A stretch of DNA of 32,043 nt. Source: DASYSA01 sp036003885. GTDB taxonomy: Bacteria; Acidobacteriota; Blastocatellia; UBA7656. The notes below the pieces were generated by a model, which was not told where the DNA came from, made no database searches, and worked only from the letters and a program-made list of their open reading frames with translations. The stretch lies in contig DASYSA010000706.1 of the NCBI GenBank assembly GCA_036003885.1, positions 1 to 32,043 of the forward strand, in the 5' to 3' direction. The translations under genes were made by a program, and so were the position numbers. The first letter of the stretch is position 1. The number at the start of each line of letters is the position of its first letter. Shown piece by piece: positions 22,058 through 31,555 of this stretch.

Positions 22058-25000
22058 TCAGAATTCGATACGTCCGCCCAGCTGAATGCGACGCGGGAAG
22101 ATGTTTTGCAGGTCGCTGACTCGCTGGCTGGAGATCACTCCAAAGGCGGCCTTATTCTGCAGTGTGGGTCCAGGATCGTTGAAGTTGACATGGTTGAAGA
22201 TGTTGAGGAAGTCAGCGGAGAACTTGAGCCTCACGGTTTCCGTTATTCTGGTGGCCTTTCCCAGACTCATGTCGAACTGCCAGAAACCGAGACCCCGAAG
22301 AGCGTTGCGGCCGCTTCTGCCATCCTGACTCAACAGAACCCTCCGAACGCTGTTGAAAACGGCATCCGGATTGGCAAATATGTTGAGCCCCGATCCCTTC
22401 GCAGCCGGGTTGCCGGCAGCGCCTGCGGCGGTTGATGGGACGTTGCCAAGGTGGTTATTGACGCGCGGACTGAAGTCCGTCGAACCGAACCCAATGGCGC
22501 CCGAGTTGTTTGAGAGCAACTGGCTGCCTCCCCAAACCTGCCCGCTCTGTACGATCGTAAGGGGAAACCCGGTGGTGGCCCGGAAGATTCCCGCCGTGTA
22601 CCAGCCGGAAATCACTTTGTTGATTACCCCGTGGCTGACTCGGTGCGCCGTCCCTTCGCCGAATGGCAACTCATATACTGCATTGCTGTTGAATATGTGA
22701 GTAATGTCAAAGGCTGACGGCGTGTACTCGGCGTCGAGGAAGAAGGAGTTCGGCATCAGGCCGGCGCTGTTCTGCACCGCCCCCACCTGGTCGTAGGAGC
22801 GCGAGAAGGTGTAGTTTGCATCAAGCGACAAGCTGTTGGAGAACCGCTTCCGCAGTGTCGTAACCAGAGCGTGGTAGTTCGAGCGACCGAGTGACGTTCG
22901 GAAGAAAAGCTCAGTCGCCTGGCCGAACGCGTTGAACGGCTTGGCGGCCAGAGGGTCAAGGGCGATGAAGAGGTTGCTCAGATTACCGTTGATCAAGTTG
23001 GCTGCCTGGCGCTGTGCGAGCGCGATAGTACGACTTCCAGTCACCGGCGCGAGATTGACCAACAGGTTCTCAAACCAGGGCTGAGACGAGACCGAAGCAG
23101 CGGCCACACCCTGCCGGAGTTGTTGGGCAACAGCATCGAACGCCTGGGCGAACGTCTGTCCGGACTTCGGATCCTTGAACGTGTAGGGCACCTGGTTCAG
23201 ATTCACGCTCTGATACAGATTTCGCGCCATCCGTCCGATGTATCCTACCTCGAGAATCATGTTGCCCGGCAACTCCCTCTGAATCGTGAAGTCGAGGGTA
23301 TGATTCTTCGGAACCTTGATGAACGGGTCGACCACAAATGACAGGACTTCGGAAGGAGTCGTGCCCACGCCAGGAACAATCGGCGACGAGATCGGACCCG
23401 GGACGGGAAGCGGGAGGGGGCCGTCGATTCCGGCCCTGAAGGGTTGGCCCGCCGAGTTCTTAGCGCCGCCCGTTTGGAGGGTCTGCGCAAAGCCGACTCC
23501 CAACGTTGGGATGGTGATCGTCTGAACCGTATTTATCCGGTCATAAAGCAGAGAGTACCCACCGCGCAGTACCGTCTTCTTATCGCCAAACAGACTGCCA
23601 AGCCACCCGCCTTTGTAAGAAGGTGTCCACGCGGCAGCGATCCGCGGCGAGAAGTTCCTTCGATCGATGTTGAAAGCATACTTGCGCCCCGACTCATTGA
23701 TCGGGATGTAAGCGAGAATCGGAGCGAATGTCTGTCCTTGATCGGCTGCGGCGAGCTTCTGCTGCAGGTAGGTCTTGGGATTCAGTAACTCGCCGGTGTC
23801 CTGGCGCACCACCACCGTCGTCCTGCCGTCCTTCTCAATGGGCGGCACTTGCCAGGAGTACAGCAAACCGTAGCTCAGCGTCAGCGACGGCTTGATTCGC
23901 CACGTATCGGCTGCGTACATCTCGTAGGCGTTCAGCTTGGAATCCGTGAACAGACCAGTTCCGATCGGGTTGGGTTGCAACTGGCCATTGCGGGTTGCCA
24001 TGTAGGTGTTGTTCTCAACCATTCCCAAAAGAGAAGCGTAGAGCTGGTTGTAGCGCGCAACGTCCCCCGGGGCAATGAAGCTCGGCCGCTGAGCCGAAGG
24101 TATCGCGTTGAAGGCCACCGAGCCGAGTTGCGCTACTGGCGTGCTGATCGAACCGATGACTTTGTCGTCTCGAAAGTCGATCGAATGAATTCGCCGGACG
24201 TTGAACCCCCCTTGAAAAGTGTGCGTGTCCTTGTTCCAGGTCACGTTGTCGATGAACTGATATGTGTTGATGGAGCGCGCCTGACGACGCGCCCTCTGCG
24301 TATCCACGTCGATTGGCTCATCCAAAAGAGCGCCGGCCATATCAATGGCGATGTTCAGCGCGGAGACTTGAGGCACTGGCGAGATGCGGTCAAATGCCAG
24401 GCGGTCCGCCGTCCAGCCAAACCGGAACTCATTTGTGATGTGTGAGGTCAGCACGCCTGTAAGCCCGGCGGACAAGCTGCGTGGTCGAGATGGCGAATCG
24501 GCCGTGCCCTTGCGCGACACTATGTCGACCTGGCCTGTCCCTGTGTTCAGTTCACGGTAGACCGCGAGCCGTCCGTCGAATGACCACTTATCCGTAAAGG
24601 TATGGTCCAACCTCAAGGTGCCGTAGTCCCCTCGAATTCTGGTCCCGAAGTTGGAGGTGAAACCTGCGGTGTTCAATCCGTCGCCAGCCGTGAAATCGTT
24701 AGCGTCCGGATAAAGAGCCAGCACCTGAAGAATAAGCGGACTCGCACCGAGGTTGCGAGGGTCCAATGTCCTGGGATTGATCGTCTGAATGGCGCCTGCG
24801 GAATCGCGGAATCGGAGGAGGCCCTGCTTCAGCGTCGATGTCGGCACGACTCGCGTCACCGTGGCGGCGCCCACGTTGCGACGGCCTTCGTACAAGGCAA
24901 AGAAGAAGGTCTTCTCCTTGAATATGGGACCCTGCACTGAACCACCGAAGAGGTTGTTGATCAGTATTGATCGGGGCAGCCCGAGCCGGTTGTTGGTCCA

Positions 25001-25783
25001 CGAGTTGGCATTGAAGTTGTCGTTTTGATGATACTCGTAAGCTGAACCGTGGAATGCATTGCCGCCTCGCTTGGTCACGAATACCACCTGCGCCCCCGAC
25101 GAGCGTCCAAAGCTGGCATTGGGATTCGCGACCGTTACCCGGAACTCCTCAACTGCTTCGGCCGGCGTAGGAATAACCGTCCGAAAGGTCTGGCCAATTA
25201 CGTTATCGGAAACGTCGATGCCATCCAGAGAGAAGGTCGATTGATCAGCTCGCGCGCCGGTTATCTCCCCCGTAGGAGTTGTGCCCGGCTGCAATGACAG
25301 CAGGCGAGTGGCCTCGCGTGAGATGTTGGGCAAAAGGGAAACACGTTTGTTCTCAATCGTGTTGCCAACTGTGGCGTCCTGCTTCTGTAGCTGAGCCTCC
25401 GCCCCCGCGCTTATGGTAACGGCCTCGGTCAACCCGCCAGGTTCAAGGGACACATCCTGCGTGACCGACTTAGTAACGTCGGCCTTGATATCGGCGACAG
25501 TAGCCTTCTTGAAGTTGGCCAGGGTGACGCTCAAATCGTAGACGCCAAAAGCGAGGTTGGAAAATATATATCTTCCCTCGTCGCTGGTTATGGTGGTTCT
25601 CTCCTGGTTCGTCGCTTTGTCCTTCAGAGTGACGGTTGCGCCGGCCACAGCCGCCCCCTGCGGATCAGTCACTAAGCCTGAGATAGTTACCGTGCTTGCC
25701 GTCTGGGCTAACCCCTGAAGCGGAAGCAACAACGACAGCAGTACCGATGCGAGAGTTCGTCGAGCGATCCTTCTCGTGCTCAT
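22058..25783 (-). CDS. TonB-dependent receptor, Oar-like, with carboxypeptidase-regulatory-like domain
   Basis: A 1241-aa outer-membrane receptor. The start at 25783 is supported by AGGAGG at 5-6 bases. The signal peptide covers residues 1-26 (ends GLAQ). A carboxypeptidase-regulatory-like domain (about 32-115: ISGLVTDPQGAAVAGATVTL ... DEGRYIFSNLAFGVYDLSV) precedes the plug (about 120-245: SLQPGTTPTGEITGARADQS, FSLDGIDVSDN, VVFVTKRGGNAFHGSAYEY). The barrel fills the rest and ends in GGRIEF with the terminal Phe of outer-membrane proteins. Such receptors are expanded in Acidobacteriota; substrates are usually unknown, with glycans or peptides suggested for some. The substrate cannot be read here. 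A strong terminator follows. The nearest genes are an S9 peptidase downstream and a divergent TPR protein upstream. Confidence 0.93.
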   Translation of the reverse strand: MSTRRIARRTLASVLLSLLLPLQGLAQTASTVTISGLVTDPQGAAVAGATVTLKDKATNQERTTITSDEGRYIFSNLAFGVYDLSVTLANFKKATVADIKADVTKSVTQDVSLEPGGLTEAVTISAGAEAQLQKQDATVGNTIENKRVSLLPNISREATRLLSLQPGTTPTGEITGARADQSTFSLDGIDVSDNVIGQTFRTVIPTPAEAVEEFRVTVANPNASFGRSSGAQVVFVTKRGGNAFHGSAYEYHQNDNFNANSWTNNRLGLPRSILINNLFGGSVQGPIFKEKTFFFALYEGRRNVGAATVTRVVPTSTLKQGLLRFRDSAGAIQTINPRTLDPRNLGASPLILQVLALYPDANDFTAGDGLNTAGFTSNFGTRIRGDYGTLRLDHTFTDKWSFDGRLAVYRELNTGTGQVDIVSRKGTADSPSRPRSLSAGLTGVLTSHITNEFRFGWTADRLAFDRISPVPQVSALNIAIDMAGALLDEPIDVDTQRARRQARSINTYQFIDNVTWNKDTHTFQGGFNVRRIHSIDFRDDKVIGSISTPVAQLGSVAFNAIPSAQRPSFIAPGDVARYNQLYASLLGMVENNTYMATRNGQLQPNPIGTGLFTDSKLNAYEMYAADTWRIKPSLTLSYGLLYSWQVPPIEKDGRTTVVVRQDTGELLNPKTYLQQKLAAADQGQTFAPILAYIPINESGRKYAFNIDRRNFSPRIAAAWTPSYKGGWLGSLFGDKKTVLRGGYSLLYDRINTVQTITIPTLGVGFAQTLQTGGAKNSAGQPFRAGIDGPLPLPVPGPISSPIVPGVGTTPSEVLSFVVDPFIKVPKNHTLDFTIQRELPGNMILEVGYIGRMARNLYQSVNLNQVPYTFKDPKSGQTFAQAFDAVAQQLRQGVAAASVSSQPWFENLLVNLAPVTGSRTIALAQRQAANLINGNLSNLFIALDPLAAKPFNAFGQATELFFRTSLGRSNYHALVTTLRKRFSNSLSLDANYTFSRSYDQVGAVQNSAGLMPNSFFLDAEYTPSAFDITHIFNSNAVYELPFGEGTAHRVSHGVINKVISGWYTAGIFRATTGFPLTIVQSGQVWGGSQLLSNNSGAIGFGSTDFSPRVNNHLGNVPSTAAGAAGNPAAKGSGLNIFANPDAVFNSVRRVLLSQDGRSGRNALRGLGFWQFDMSLGKATRITETVRLKFSADFLNIFNHVNFNDPGPTLQNKAAFGVISSQRVSDLQNIFPRRIQLGGRIEF

Positions 25784-26489
25784 GTGTCCCTCCTGGTTTA
25801 TTGTTTTCCCACACTACAATGAAGCGTGCCCCCTGCGGTCCTATTGCCCGAATCAAGAGGCCAGCTCGAGACAAGTCGAAGAAGTCCGTCGGACCCGCCG
25901 TTTAATTCGTATCAAACCTGTTCCCTGCTCCTCATCCAATATCGGAGCAGCACCCTCGATCGAGAGAAACACGCTGAACGCGGCGTCCCGCCGGAACCGG
26001 ACTCTGACATAATCATTGAAAAGTGCGTATTCCGAGAAAGCAGAACTGATGCACACGACGCGGAGAACTTACTCACATCGGACCGCCAGCGCGGCCATCA
26101 ATCAAAAACTCGACTCTAATTTGCCGGGGGCTAAATAACCGGGATTCCCCGCCCGCAAATCAATCCCGCCAACTATTACAGTCAACCTCAAAGACTCTGA
26201 ACGATCAGAACGCTAAGCTGGACTCCACCCCATCGAGTCTCTTCCTATTTGCTTGCCACAGCGGTCTGAGGGGTCCAAGTTTGAGCATTCTATCGGACGA
26301 AGCCGGTCCGCTCAAGCTTGCCGGAACTGAATTGGGAAGCGAACAGAGTTGACGAGCAAGGGCGATGCCAGTTGTCCGTATCCACAAGGGTTGAACGCCC
26401 GCCCCGCTGTTAAGTATTGTTCCGACTGAGCATGCCTCAGATGAGGGCCTCGCTTCCCGCACCTGGAGTATCTCGACGGATGCCAATGT
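25784..26489. other. Long intergenic region between divergent TonB receptor and TPR genes
   Basis: About 700 bases with no convincing gene. A 96-codon minus-strand frame (26205-26495) has no Shine-Dalgarno sequence and no recognisable product. I see no clear promoter for the receptor: several TTGAT words on the minus strand lack a good -10 at proper spacing. A small dyad CGGGATT ... AATCCCG occurs near 26140-26168. The region would be expected to contain the receptor promoter and a long leader. Confidence 0.5.
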
Positions 26490-26520
26490 ATCCAAATATT
26501 TGGATTCCTTATACAGGAAT
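26490..26520. promoter_or_regulatory. Two adjacent dyads upstream of the TPR-gene promoter
   Basis: ATCCAAATATTTGGAT (26490-26505) is a perfect 16-base palindrome. Directly next to it ATTCCT (26504-26509) and AGGAAT (26515-26520) form a dyad with centre TATAC. The pair lies 42 bases upstream of the -35 box at 26562, a position suitable for an activator or repressor. No regulator gene is in view. Confidence 0.5.
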
Positions 26521-26561
26521 TCGTAGACGCTCTTTAGCGGAGAGCCGAAAAAATAAATGGA

Positions 26562-26590
26562 TTGGCCGATTCTGTTCTCGGTCCTATAAT
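26562..26590 (+). promoter_or_regulatory. Sigma-70-type promoter of the TPR protein gene
   Basis: A consensus TATAAT (26585-26590) is 17 bases downstream of TTGGCC (26562-26567), a partial match to TTGACA. The start codon is at 26635, giving a leader of roughly 37 bases with AGGAGG in place. Confidence 0.75.
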
Positions 26591-26634
26591 ACGCCTTGTG
26601 TCCTGCAAAGCCTCACACCCATAGGAGGACTACC

Positions 26635-27717
26635 ATGAGAAGATCACCAGTTGCGTTCCGGATCCCTTTGCTGGCCTTTGTTGTGTTTGCCGTCGCATTA
26701 GCAAGACAAGGCGAAGGCCGCGCAAAAGAAGTCATCACGGGTTTGCCAGACCCTGCACCCCTGATCGGACCGGTCACAAGAAGTCAGAGTGTACCTCTTG
26801 CGGTCGCCGCAAGGGGATACCAACGCGGAACAATTACGGGTCGTGTAATACTTCCGACGGGGCCGCCGGTCAACAATCGCATCAGGGTTACATTGAGTGG
26901 CCCGAGAGTTACTTCTATGACGGCGTTCACAGATAACAAGGGCCGGTTTGTATTTGGAAATGTTAGCGATGGGATATATACATTGGAGGTCATGGCGGAC
27001 TCCAACGTATACGAGCCGGTGACTCAGGAAGTGCGCGTAATTTACGGCGCGCACCCCGGGCTGATAATAGCGCTGAAAGAGAAAATGGGGTCCGCCCGCA
27101 AGTCAAGCGCTAATATCATCTCGACCGCCGAACTCGACCAGAATGTGCCCGATGCGGCCAAAAAAGAGTTTGAAAAAGGTGCTCACCTGTCCGACAAAGG
27201 GAAGATTCAAGATGCTATCGAATGCTTCAGGAAGGCCATCGCCATCTATCCAAACTATTTGATGGCCCTCAACAATCTGGGTGTGCAGTACATCAAGCTG
27301 GGAAAATGGCCTGAAGCGGTAGAGCACTTCCAGGCTGCAATCGAGATTAATTCAAAAGCATTCAGTCCACGCCTCAATCTGGCAATCGCACTGATCGAAC
27401 AGAAGAAGTACGCTGAGGCAATAGAGGATCTCAATCAGGCAATCTCAATCGACAGCGCGTCGCCGGGAGCCCATCTGTACCTCGGTATTGCTTCATTGGG
27501 GACTGAAGAGGTTGATCAGGCCGAACGTGAGTTGTCCACAGCGCTATCGCTGGGTGGCACATCGTATTCGCTGGCACACTTTTACCTCGCTCTGGCCCAC
27601 ATGAAGAGGGGCGAGCGAGAGCAGGCTATAGGCGCGCTGAATGCCTACCTGGAAAAGATGCCGAAAGGCGAAAAGGCTCCACGCGCTCGGCAATTGCTCG
27701 AAAGGTTAAAGCAATAG
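26635..27717 (+). CDS. Exported TPR protein with carboxypeptidase-regulatory-like N-terminal domain
   Basis: A 360-aa exported protein. The ATG at 26635 is set by AGGAGG 6 bases upstream and by the signal peptide that follows (PVAFRIPLLAFVVFAVALA). Residues about 60-145 look like the beta-sandwich domain also seen at the receptor N-termini (GTITGRVILPTGPPVNNRIR, DNKGRFVFGNVSDGIYTLEV). From about 165 to 355 there are five to six tetratricopeptide repeats (AKKEFEKGAHLSDKGKIQDA, ALNNLGVQYIKLGKWPEAVE, PRLNLAIALIEQKKYAEAIE, AHLYLGIASLGTEEVDQAER, AHFYLALAHMKRGEREQAIG). TPRs mediate protein contacts, so a periplasmic adaptor role for the flanking receptors is possible but unproven. It has its own promoter and is divergent from the first receptor and convergent with the second. 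Confidence 0.9.
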   Translation: MRRSPVAFRIPLLAFVVFAVALARQGEGRAKEVITGLPDPAPLIGPVTRSQSVPLAVAARGYQRGTITGRVILPTGPPVNNRIRVTLSGPRVTSMTAFTDNKGRFVFGNVSDGIYTLEVMADSNVYEPVTQEVRVIYGAHPGLIIALKEKMGSARKSSANIISTAELDQNVPDAAKKEFEKGAHLSDKGKIQDAIECFRKAIAIYPNYLMALNNLGVQYIKLGKWPEAVEHFQAAIEINSKAFSPRLNLAIALIEQKKYAEAIEDLNQAISIDSASPGAHLYLGIASLGTEEVDQAERELSTALSLGGTSYSLAHFYLALAHMKRGEREQAIGALNAYLEKMPKGEKAPRARQLLERLKQ

Positions 27718-27842
27718 AGCGACATCTCGCCCTGCGAGTTCTAAGAAATGCTCTGCTGCCCGTGGGCGACGGCGTTTGCAGGTGCCGGCCACCGCGGCGA
27801 GAGTCCGGCCGGAGTTACCCGCTGTGCAGTTATATCGGAGTC

Positions 27843-27902
27843 GCAGCCGCCGCCGTTCCGTCTGCGAAGCGGACTCAGTATTTCAGGAACTGCCGCGGCT
27901 GC
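27843..27902 (+). terminator. Possible terminator structure after the TPR gene
   Basis: GCAGCCGC (27843-27850) pairs with GCGGCTGC (27895-27902), enclosing a smaller hairpin GTCTGC-GAA-GCGGAC, and is followed by CTTTCT. The long loop and short T-run make this a weak call. It lies 125 bases after the stop codon at 27717. Confidence 0.35.
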
Positions 27903-27917
27903 CTTTCTGGCCTCAGG

Positions 27918-27952
27918 AAAAAAGAACGGGAGAGGTTTGAGGGCTCTCCCGT
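27918..27952 (-). terminator. Rho-independent terminator of the second TonB receptor gene
   Basis: On the minus strand ACGGGAGAG (27944-27952) pairs perfectly with CTCTCCCGT (27926-27934) around a 9-base loop, and is followed by TCTTTTTT (27918-27925). It begins 30 bases after the stop codon at 27983. Confidence 0.9.
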
Positions 27953-27982
27953 GTAAAAATCGTCCTTCAGATACCCGCTAAA

Positions 27983-30900
27983 CTAGAACGTTATTCGCAG
28001 CGCCATCTCGATCTGGCGGCGGCCGCCGCTGTTCTCCTGGAAGTTGAAGAATGTGGTGCCAGCCTGGTCAAGCCTGATGCTGTTAGGGGTGCCGAAGTTC
28101 GGGTGGTTGAGCGCATTAAAGAGGTTGAGCCGGTACTGGACCGCGACCTTCTCTGTGACTCGGGTAGTTTTGAACACACTGAAGTCCAGGTTCTCAATGC
28201 GGTCTCCCACATACGAGTTGCGCGAGACGTTCCCAAAGGGCGTTCCAAAGAATTTAGCTGACCCGGGTCCATTGACGATGAATCGCACATCGTTTGGCGT
28301 TACGGTTGTGAAGACCGGAGTAGCCTTGTTGAGATCGTTCAGTAGATAGAAGCCAGTCGAACTGGGCCTGAAGATCGGTACGCCGCCGGCCGCGCCGCAC
28401 TTGGCATAGAAGACACAAGCATCTATGTCGGTGATGCCGACCAGGCCCACTGGAGCGCTGGTGTTACCGTAGAACGGCCTCATTTGCCCCTGGCTTCCGA
28501 AGAACCCCGCCATGACGGTCGAATCGTCATATGGATTGCGCGTTGTTGCCTGTTGTATCGGGTTGAATCGAGCCGCACTCTGAATGCGGAAGATGCCGTT
28601 GAGTTGCCAACCGCCGAGAATGTGACCAATGACTCCCTTCTGGTCTTTCATCGGCAAATCCCAGACCCAGTAACCATTGAAGACATGGCGCGCGTCGAAG
28701 CCAGAGTTGCCCCTCTCTCCGCGCGTTATGTCAAGCGGGTTCTGAGCCACTACGTTTGAGTTGCCGCCGTTGAATTGGAACACCTCGCTTGAATTGTCGA
28801 TCGTATGGCTCCAGGTGTAGCTGGTTCCATAGGTAAGTGAGTGTCCCGCTCGGCCTTCAAATCGGGTCTGCAATCCATGGTAGGTAGCCTGTGCCCCGTT
28901 GATTCGTTCACGAGCGGCCCCAAATGGTAACAGTCGACCATTGCATGCGCCCTCATTGTCTGCCGTAGCCGGGTTATCCGTGCAAGTGAGCGGATGGACT
29001 CCGGGGAAGAGTCCGGGGAAGCCGGCGAAGTTCATAGTCTGCACGGGGTCGGCCGCCGACGCCCGGAACGTTCGGCTGAATCCGTTGATGAGGTTGCCCA
29101 TGAATGGATTGGGATTGACCGACTGGAATAGTCCCACCTGGTGGTTACCTACGTAGCGGACCTCGACAACGTAGCTCTTGGCAAGCTGACGTTGCAACCC
29201 GAACGACCACTGTTGGGTATAAGGCGAGCGGAAGTCTTCCTTCACTATCGTTCGATTGAAGAAGCCCGGGTCGAAGGTGTTGAAGCGTATCGCTCCCGCG
29301 GCCACAGCTGCATTCCGAACCTTGTCGCCGGTTGGGACGGCATCCGGAAGAGGGAGTACGGTAGTTGTAGAGAAGACCAGCGGCGACGAAGTCGATATAT
29401 TCAGCAGCAGGTTGTAGAACGCGGCATCATAGCTGATACCATAGCCGCCCCTGAATATCGTGTCGTCATCACCGAAGAGCGACTTAAGGATTCCACCATC
29501 AAACTTCGGCGAGTACACAAAGCCGATGCGAGGAGCCCAGTTGTTCTTGTCGGCCGGAATCTTAGGCACGGTGCGCCTCTCGATTGGCACGTCCTGACGC
29601 CAGAACGCCTTCGCAGGATCAGCCTCGCGCGCGGCGGTAATGTCGTGAAGGAGATTGATCGGCTGCCCCGTGTGCTCATAACGAACGCCCAAGTTCAAAA
29701 CGAGATTGGGCTTGATCTGCCAGTCATCCTGTAAGTAGAAGAATTTGTCCCACTCGGTATACTTGAGCGCTGCCGGGCCAAGTGCCACGTTTACGGCGCC
29801 CGGAGTGTTGGCTGCCAGTTGTCCTGCGTTAGCAAACACGAACTGACCATTGACGAAAGGCAGGAAGGGCGCCTCGTTGCGCAGTCGCCTGATGTCAGCG
29901 CCGACCTTGAACTGATGGCGTCCGACTGTAAGGTTGAAGTTGTCGGTAAACTGGAACGCTTCTACCGTGCGCCCCTGGGGTAAGTTCGTCGCAGGGCCAA
30001 CACCGAGGATTGTCCCTCCATTTGCCGCCGTGAAATTAGGGAGTAAGTTCGTCAGCGCCTGGTCTATCAGCCCCGGTTCGGGGACACACCCTGGGTCGGC
30101 CGGTTGACAGCCTCCCCCGAAAAGCACCGCCAGCCGCGAATAGTTAAAGCGAAACTCGTTCAACGAGCGGTTTGAAACGTTATAGGTCCAGGCACCGCCC
30201 GCCTGTTGACTCTTGGTGGGCTGGTCATATGAGAAGCCATCTACACCTATGCCAGCGTTTTTCCCGGGTGCGTTCTGGTAGAAGTACCGCCCGAAGATTC
30301 GATTCTTGTCAGTGATGTTGTAGTCAACGCGCTGATTAAACTCCTTGGTGTTTATAGGCACGGGCACAACGCGCTGAACGGCAGCCATCGGAACTACAAC
30401 GCTCCCGACCGTCATTGTAGATTGCGCAACATCTGTGCGTATCTGGGGATTCCCAACCGGAATTGAGAACGCGGAGTAATTGGCGTAGTACTGAATAGCC
30501 GCATTATTCGGGAAAGCCGCCTTCAAGGCTGCTATTCCTGCCGGCGTGGGAGCCAGGGAGGTCGTCCGCAAATCCTGCTGGCTGGGATTCCGCCTGATCT
30601 CACCGGCGGTGAAGAAGAACAGCTTCTCTTTGAATATCGGTCCGCCAACCCCATAGTCGAAGATGTTGTTCAGGTTGCGAGCGGGATTGGTTTGTGTGCC
30701 GGTACGTCGTTCCAGATTTGTCAACGAGTCGAAGTTCCTGCGGTCCTGGTGATACCAGGTGACCGCGCCGTGGAACGAGTTGGTGCCTTGCTTGCTCACG
30801 ATGTTTACGATCGCACCGGCATTGCGCCCATACTCGGCTGAGAAGTTGTTGGTGACGACCTGGAACTCCTGAACCAGATCCTTGTTTCGTACGAAGTAGT

Positions 30901-31555
30901 TCGGCCCGCCGATCGACAGGTCGTTGTTATCTACTCCGTCAATGGAGAAGTTGTTCGCGCGGGAGCGGTTGCCATTGACTGAGAGCGTGGTCCCGTTCCC
31001 GTTGACGTTCGCACCCGGGATTCCTGGTGTTATTCCGGGCATTGCAAGCGCAATGCGGTCTAACCCCCCGCCGCCCACGTTGATCGGCAGGTCGGTCACG
31101 GTCCTCCCGCTGAACTTTGCCGATATCTGTGCGGTGTCCTTCTCTATCGTTACGTCACTCGTTGCGAAGACGGTGACCGTCTCAGAAACGGCTCCTGGCT
31201 CCAGTTTGACGTCCACGACGGCGTCCCGGCCAACCGAGACCTCAATATCCTTATACTCCCCCTTCTTGAAGCTCTGCACCTCGACGGTGACGGTGTAATG
31301 GCCGGGGGGGATTCTTGCGATCGTGTAGACGCCTTCGCCAGTGGCACTTGCTTTGTAGTCAACACCAGTGCCCACGTTCGTCGCTACTACTGAAGCATTC
31401 GGGATCACTGCCCCGTTTACGTCAGTCACCACACCACGAATTCCGCCAGTCACAGCCTGGGCGGCCGCCGACATGGAGAGACTGGGCATCAGTGTCAAAA
31501 CAACGGTGAAGAACAGACATGTCACACTGCTAAGTCGCTTGTTGCAAAACGCCAT
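27983..31555 (-). CDS. TonB-dependent receptor, Oar-like, with carboxypeptidase-regulatory-like domain (second)
   Basis: A 1190-aa outer-membrane receptor. The ATG at 31555 has AGGAGG about 9 bases upstream. The signal peptide covers about 1-33 (ends AAAQA). The regulatory-like domain spans about 38-118 (IRGVVTDVNGAVIPNASVVA, GEGVYTIARIPPGHYTVTV). The plug (about 125-265) includes FSIDGVDNNDLSIGGPNYF, EFQVVTNNFSAEYGRNAGAI and SKQGTNSFHGAVTWYHQDRR, and the barrel ends in MALRITF. It has the same architecture as the receptor at 22058-25783, but the cores differ enough that they are not a recent duplicate. A Cys-containing segment (GGGCQPADPGC) in a probable surface loop is distinctive. It has its own terminator. 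The substrate is unknown. Confidence 0.93.
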   Translation of the reverse strand: MAFCNKRLSSVTCLFFTVVLTLMPSLSMSAAAQAVTGGIRGVVTDVNGAVIPNASVVATNVGTGVDYKASATGEGVYTIARIPPGHYTVTVEVQSFKKGEYKDIEVSVGRDAVVDVKLEPGAVSETVTVFATSDVTIEKDTAQISAKFSGRTVTDLPINVGGGGLDRIALAMPGITPGIPGANVNGNGTTLSVNGNRSRANNFSIDGVDNNDLSIGGPNYFVRNKDLVQEFQVVTNNFSAEYGRNAGAIVNIVSKQGTNSFHGAVTWYHQDRRNFDSLTNLERRTGTQTNPARNLNNIFDYGVGGPIFKEKLFFFTAGEIRRNPSQQDLRTTSLAPTPAGIAALKAAFPNNAAIQYYANYSAFSIPVGNPQIRTDVAQSTMTVGSVVVPMAAVQRVVPVPINTKEFNQRVDYNITDKNRIFGRYFYQNAPGKNAGIGVDGFSYDQPTKSQQAGGAWTYNVSNRSLNEFRFNYSRLAVLFGGGCQPADPGCVPEPGLIDQALTNLLPNFTAANGGTILGVGPATNLPQGRTVEAFQFTDNFNLTVGRHQFKVGADIRRLRNEAPFLPFVNGQFVFANAGQLAANTPGAVNVALGPAALKYTEWDKFFYLQDDWQIKPNLVLNLGVRYEHTGQPINLLHDITAAREADPAKAFWRQDVPIERRTVPKIPADKNNWAPRIGFVYSPKFDGGILKSLFGDDDTIFRGGYGISYDAAFYNLLLNISTSSPLVFSTTTVLPLPDAVPTGDKVRNAAVAAGAIRFNTFDPGFFNRTIVKEDFRSPYTQQWSFGLQRQLAKSYVVEVRYVGNHQVGLFQSVNPNPFMGNLINGFSRTFRASAADPVQTMNFAGFPGLFPGVHPLTCTDNPATADNEGACNGRLLPFGAARERINGAQATYHGLQTRFEGRAGHSLTYGTSYTWSHTIDNSSEVFQFNGGNSNVVAQNPLDITRGERGNSGFDARHVFNGYWVWDLPMKDQKGVIGHILGGWQLNGIFRIQSAARFNPIQQATTRNPYDDSTVMAGFFGSQGQMRPFYGNTSAPVGLVGITDIDACVFYAKCGAAGGVPIFRPSSTGFYLLNDLNKATPVFTTVTPNDVRFIVNGPGSAKFFGTPFGNVSRNSYVGDRIENLDFSVFKTTRVTEKVAVQYRLNLFNALNHPNFGTPNSIRLDQAGTTFFNFQENSGGRRQIEMALRITF

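Noticed and set aside
26205..26495. 96-codon minus-strand frame in the long intergenic gap
   Set aside because: No Shine-Dalgarno sequence and no recognisable domain; composition resembles random translation. It could be a remnant, but nothing supports this.
22058..31555. Recent duplication of the two TonB receptors
   Set aside because: The architecture is shared, but the barrel sequences and surface loops differ widely, so they are distant paralogues.
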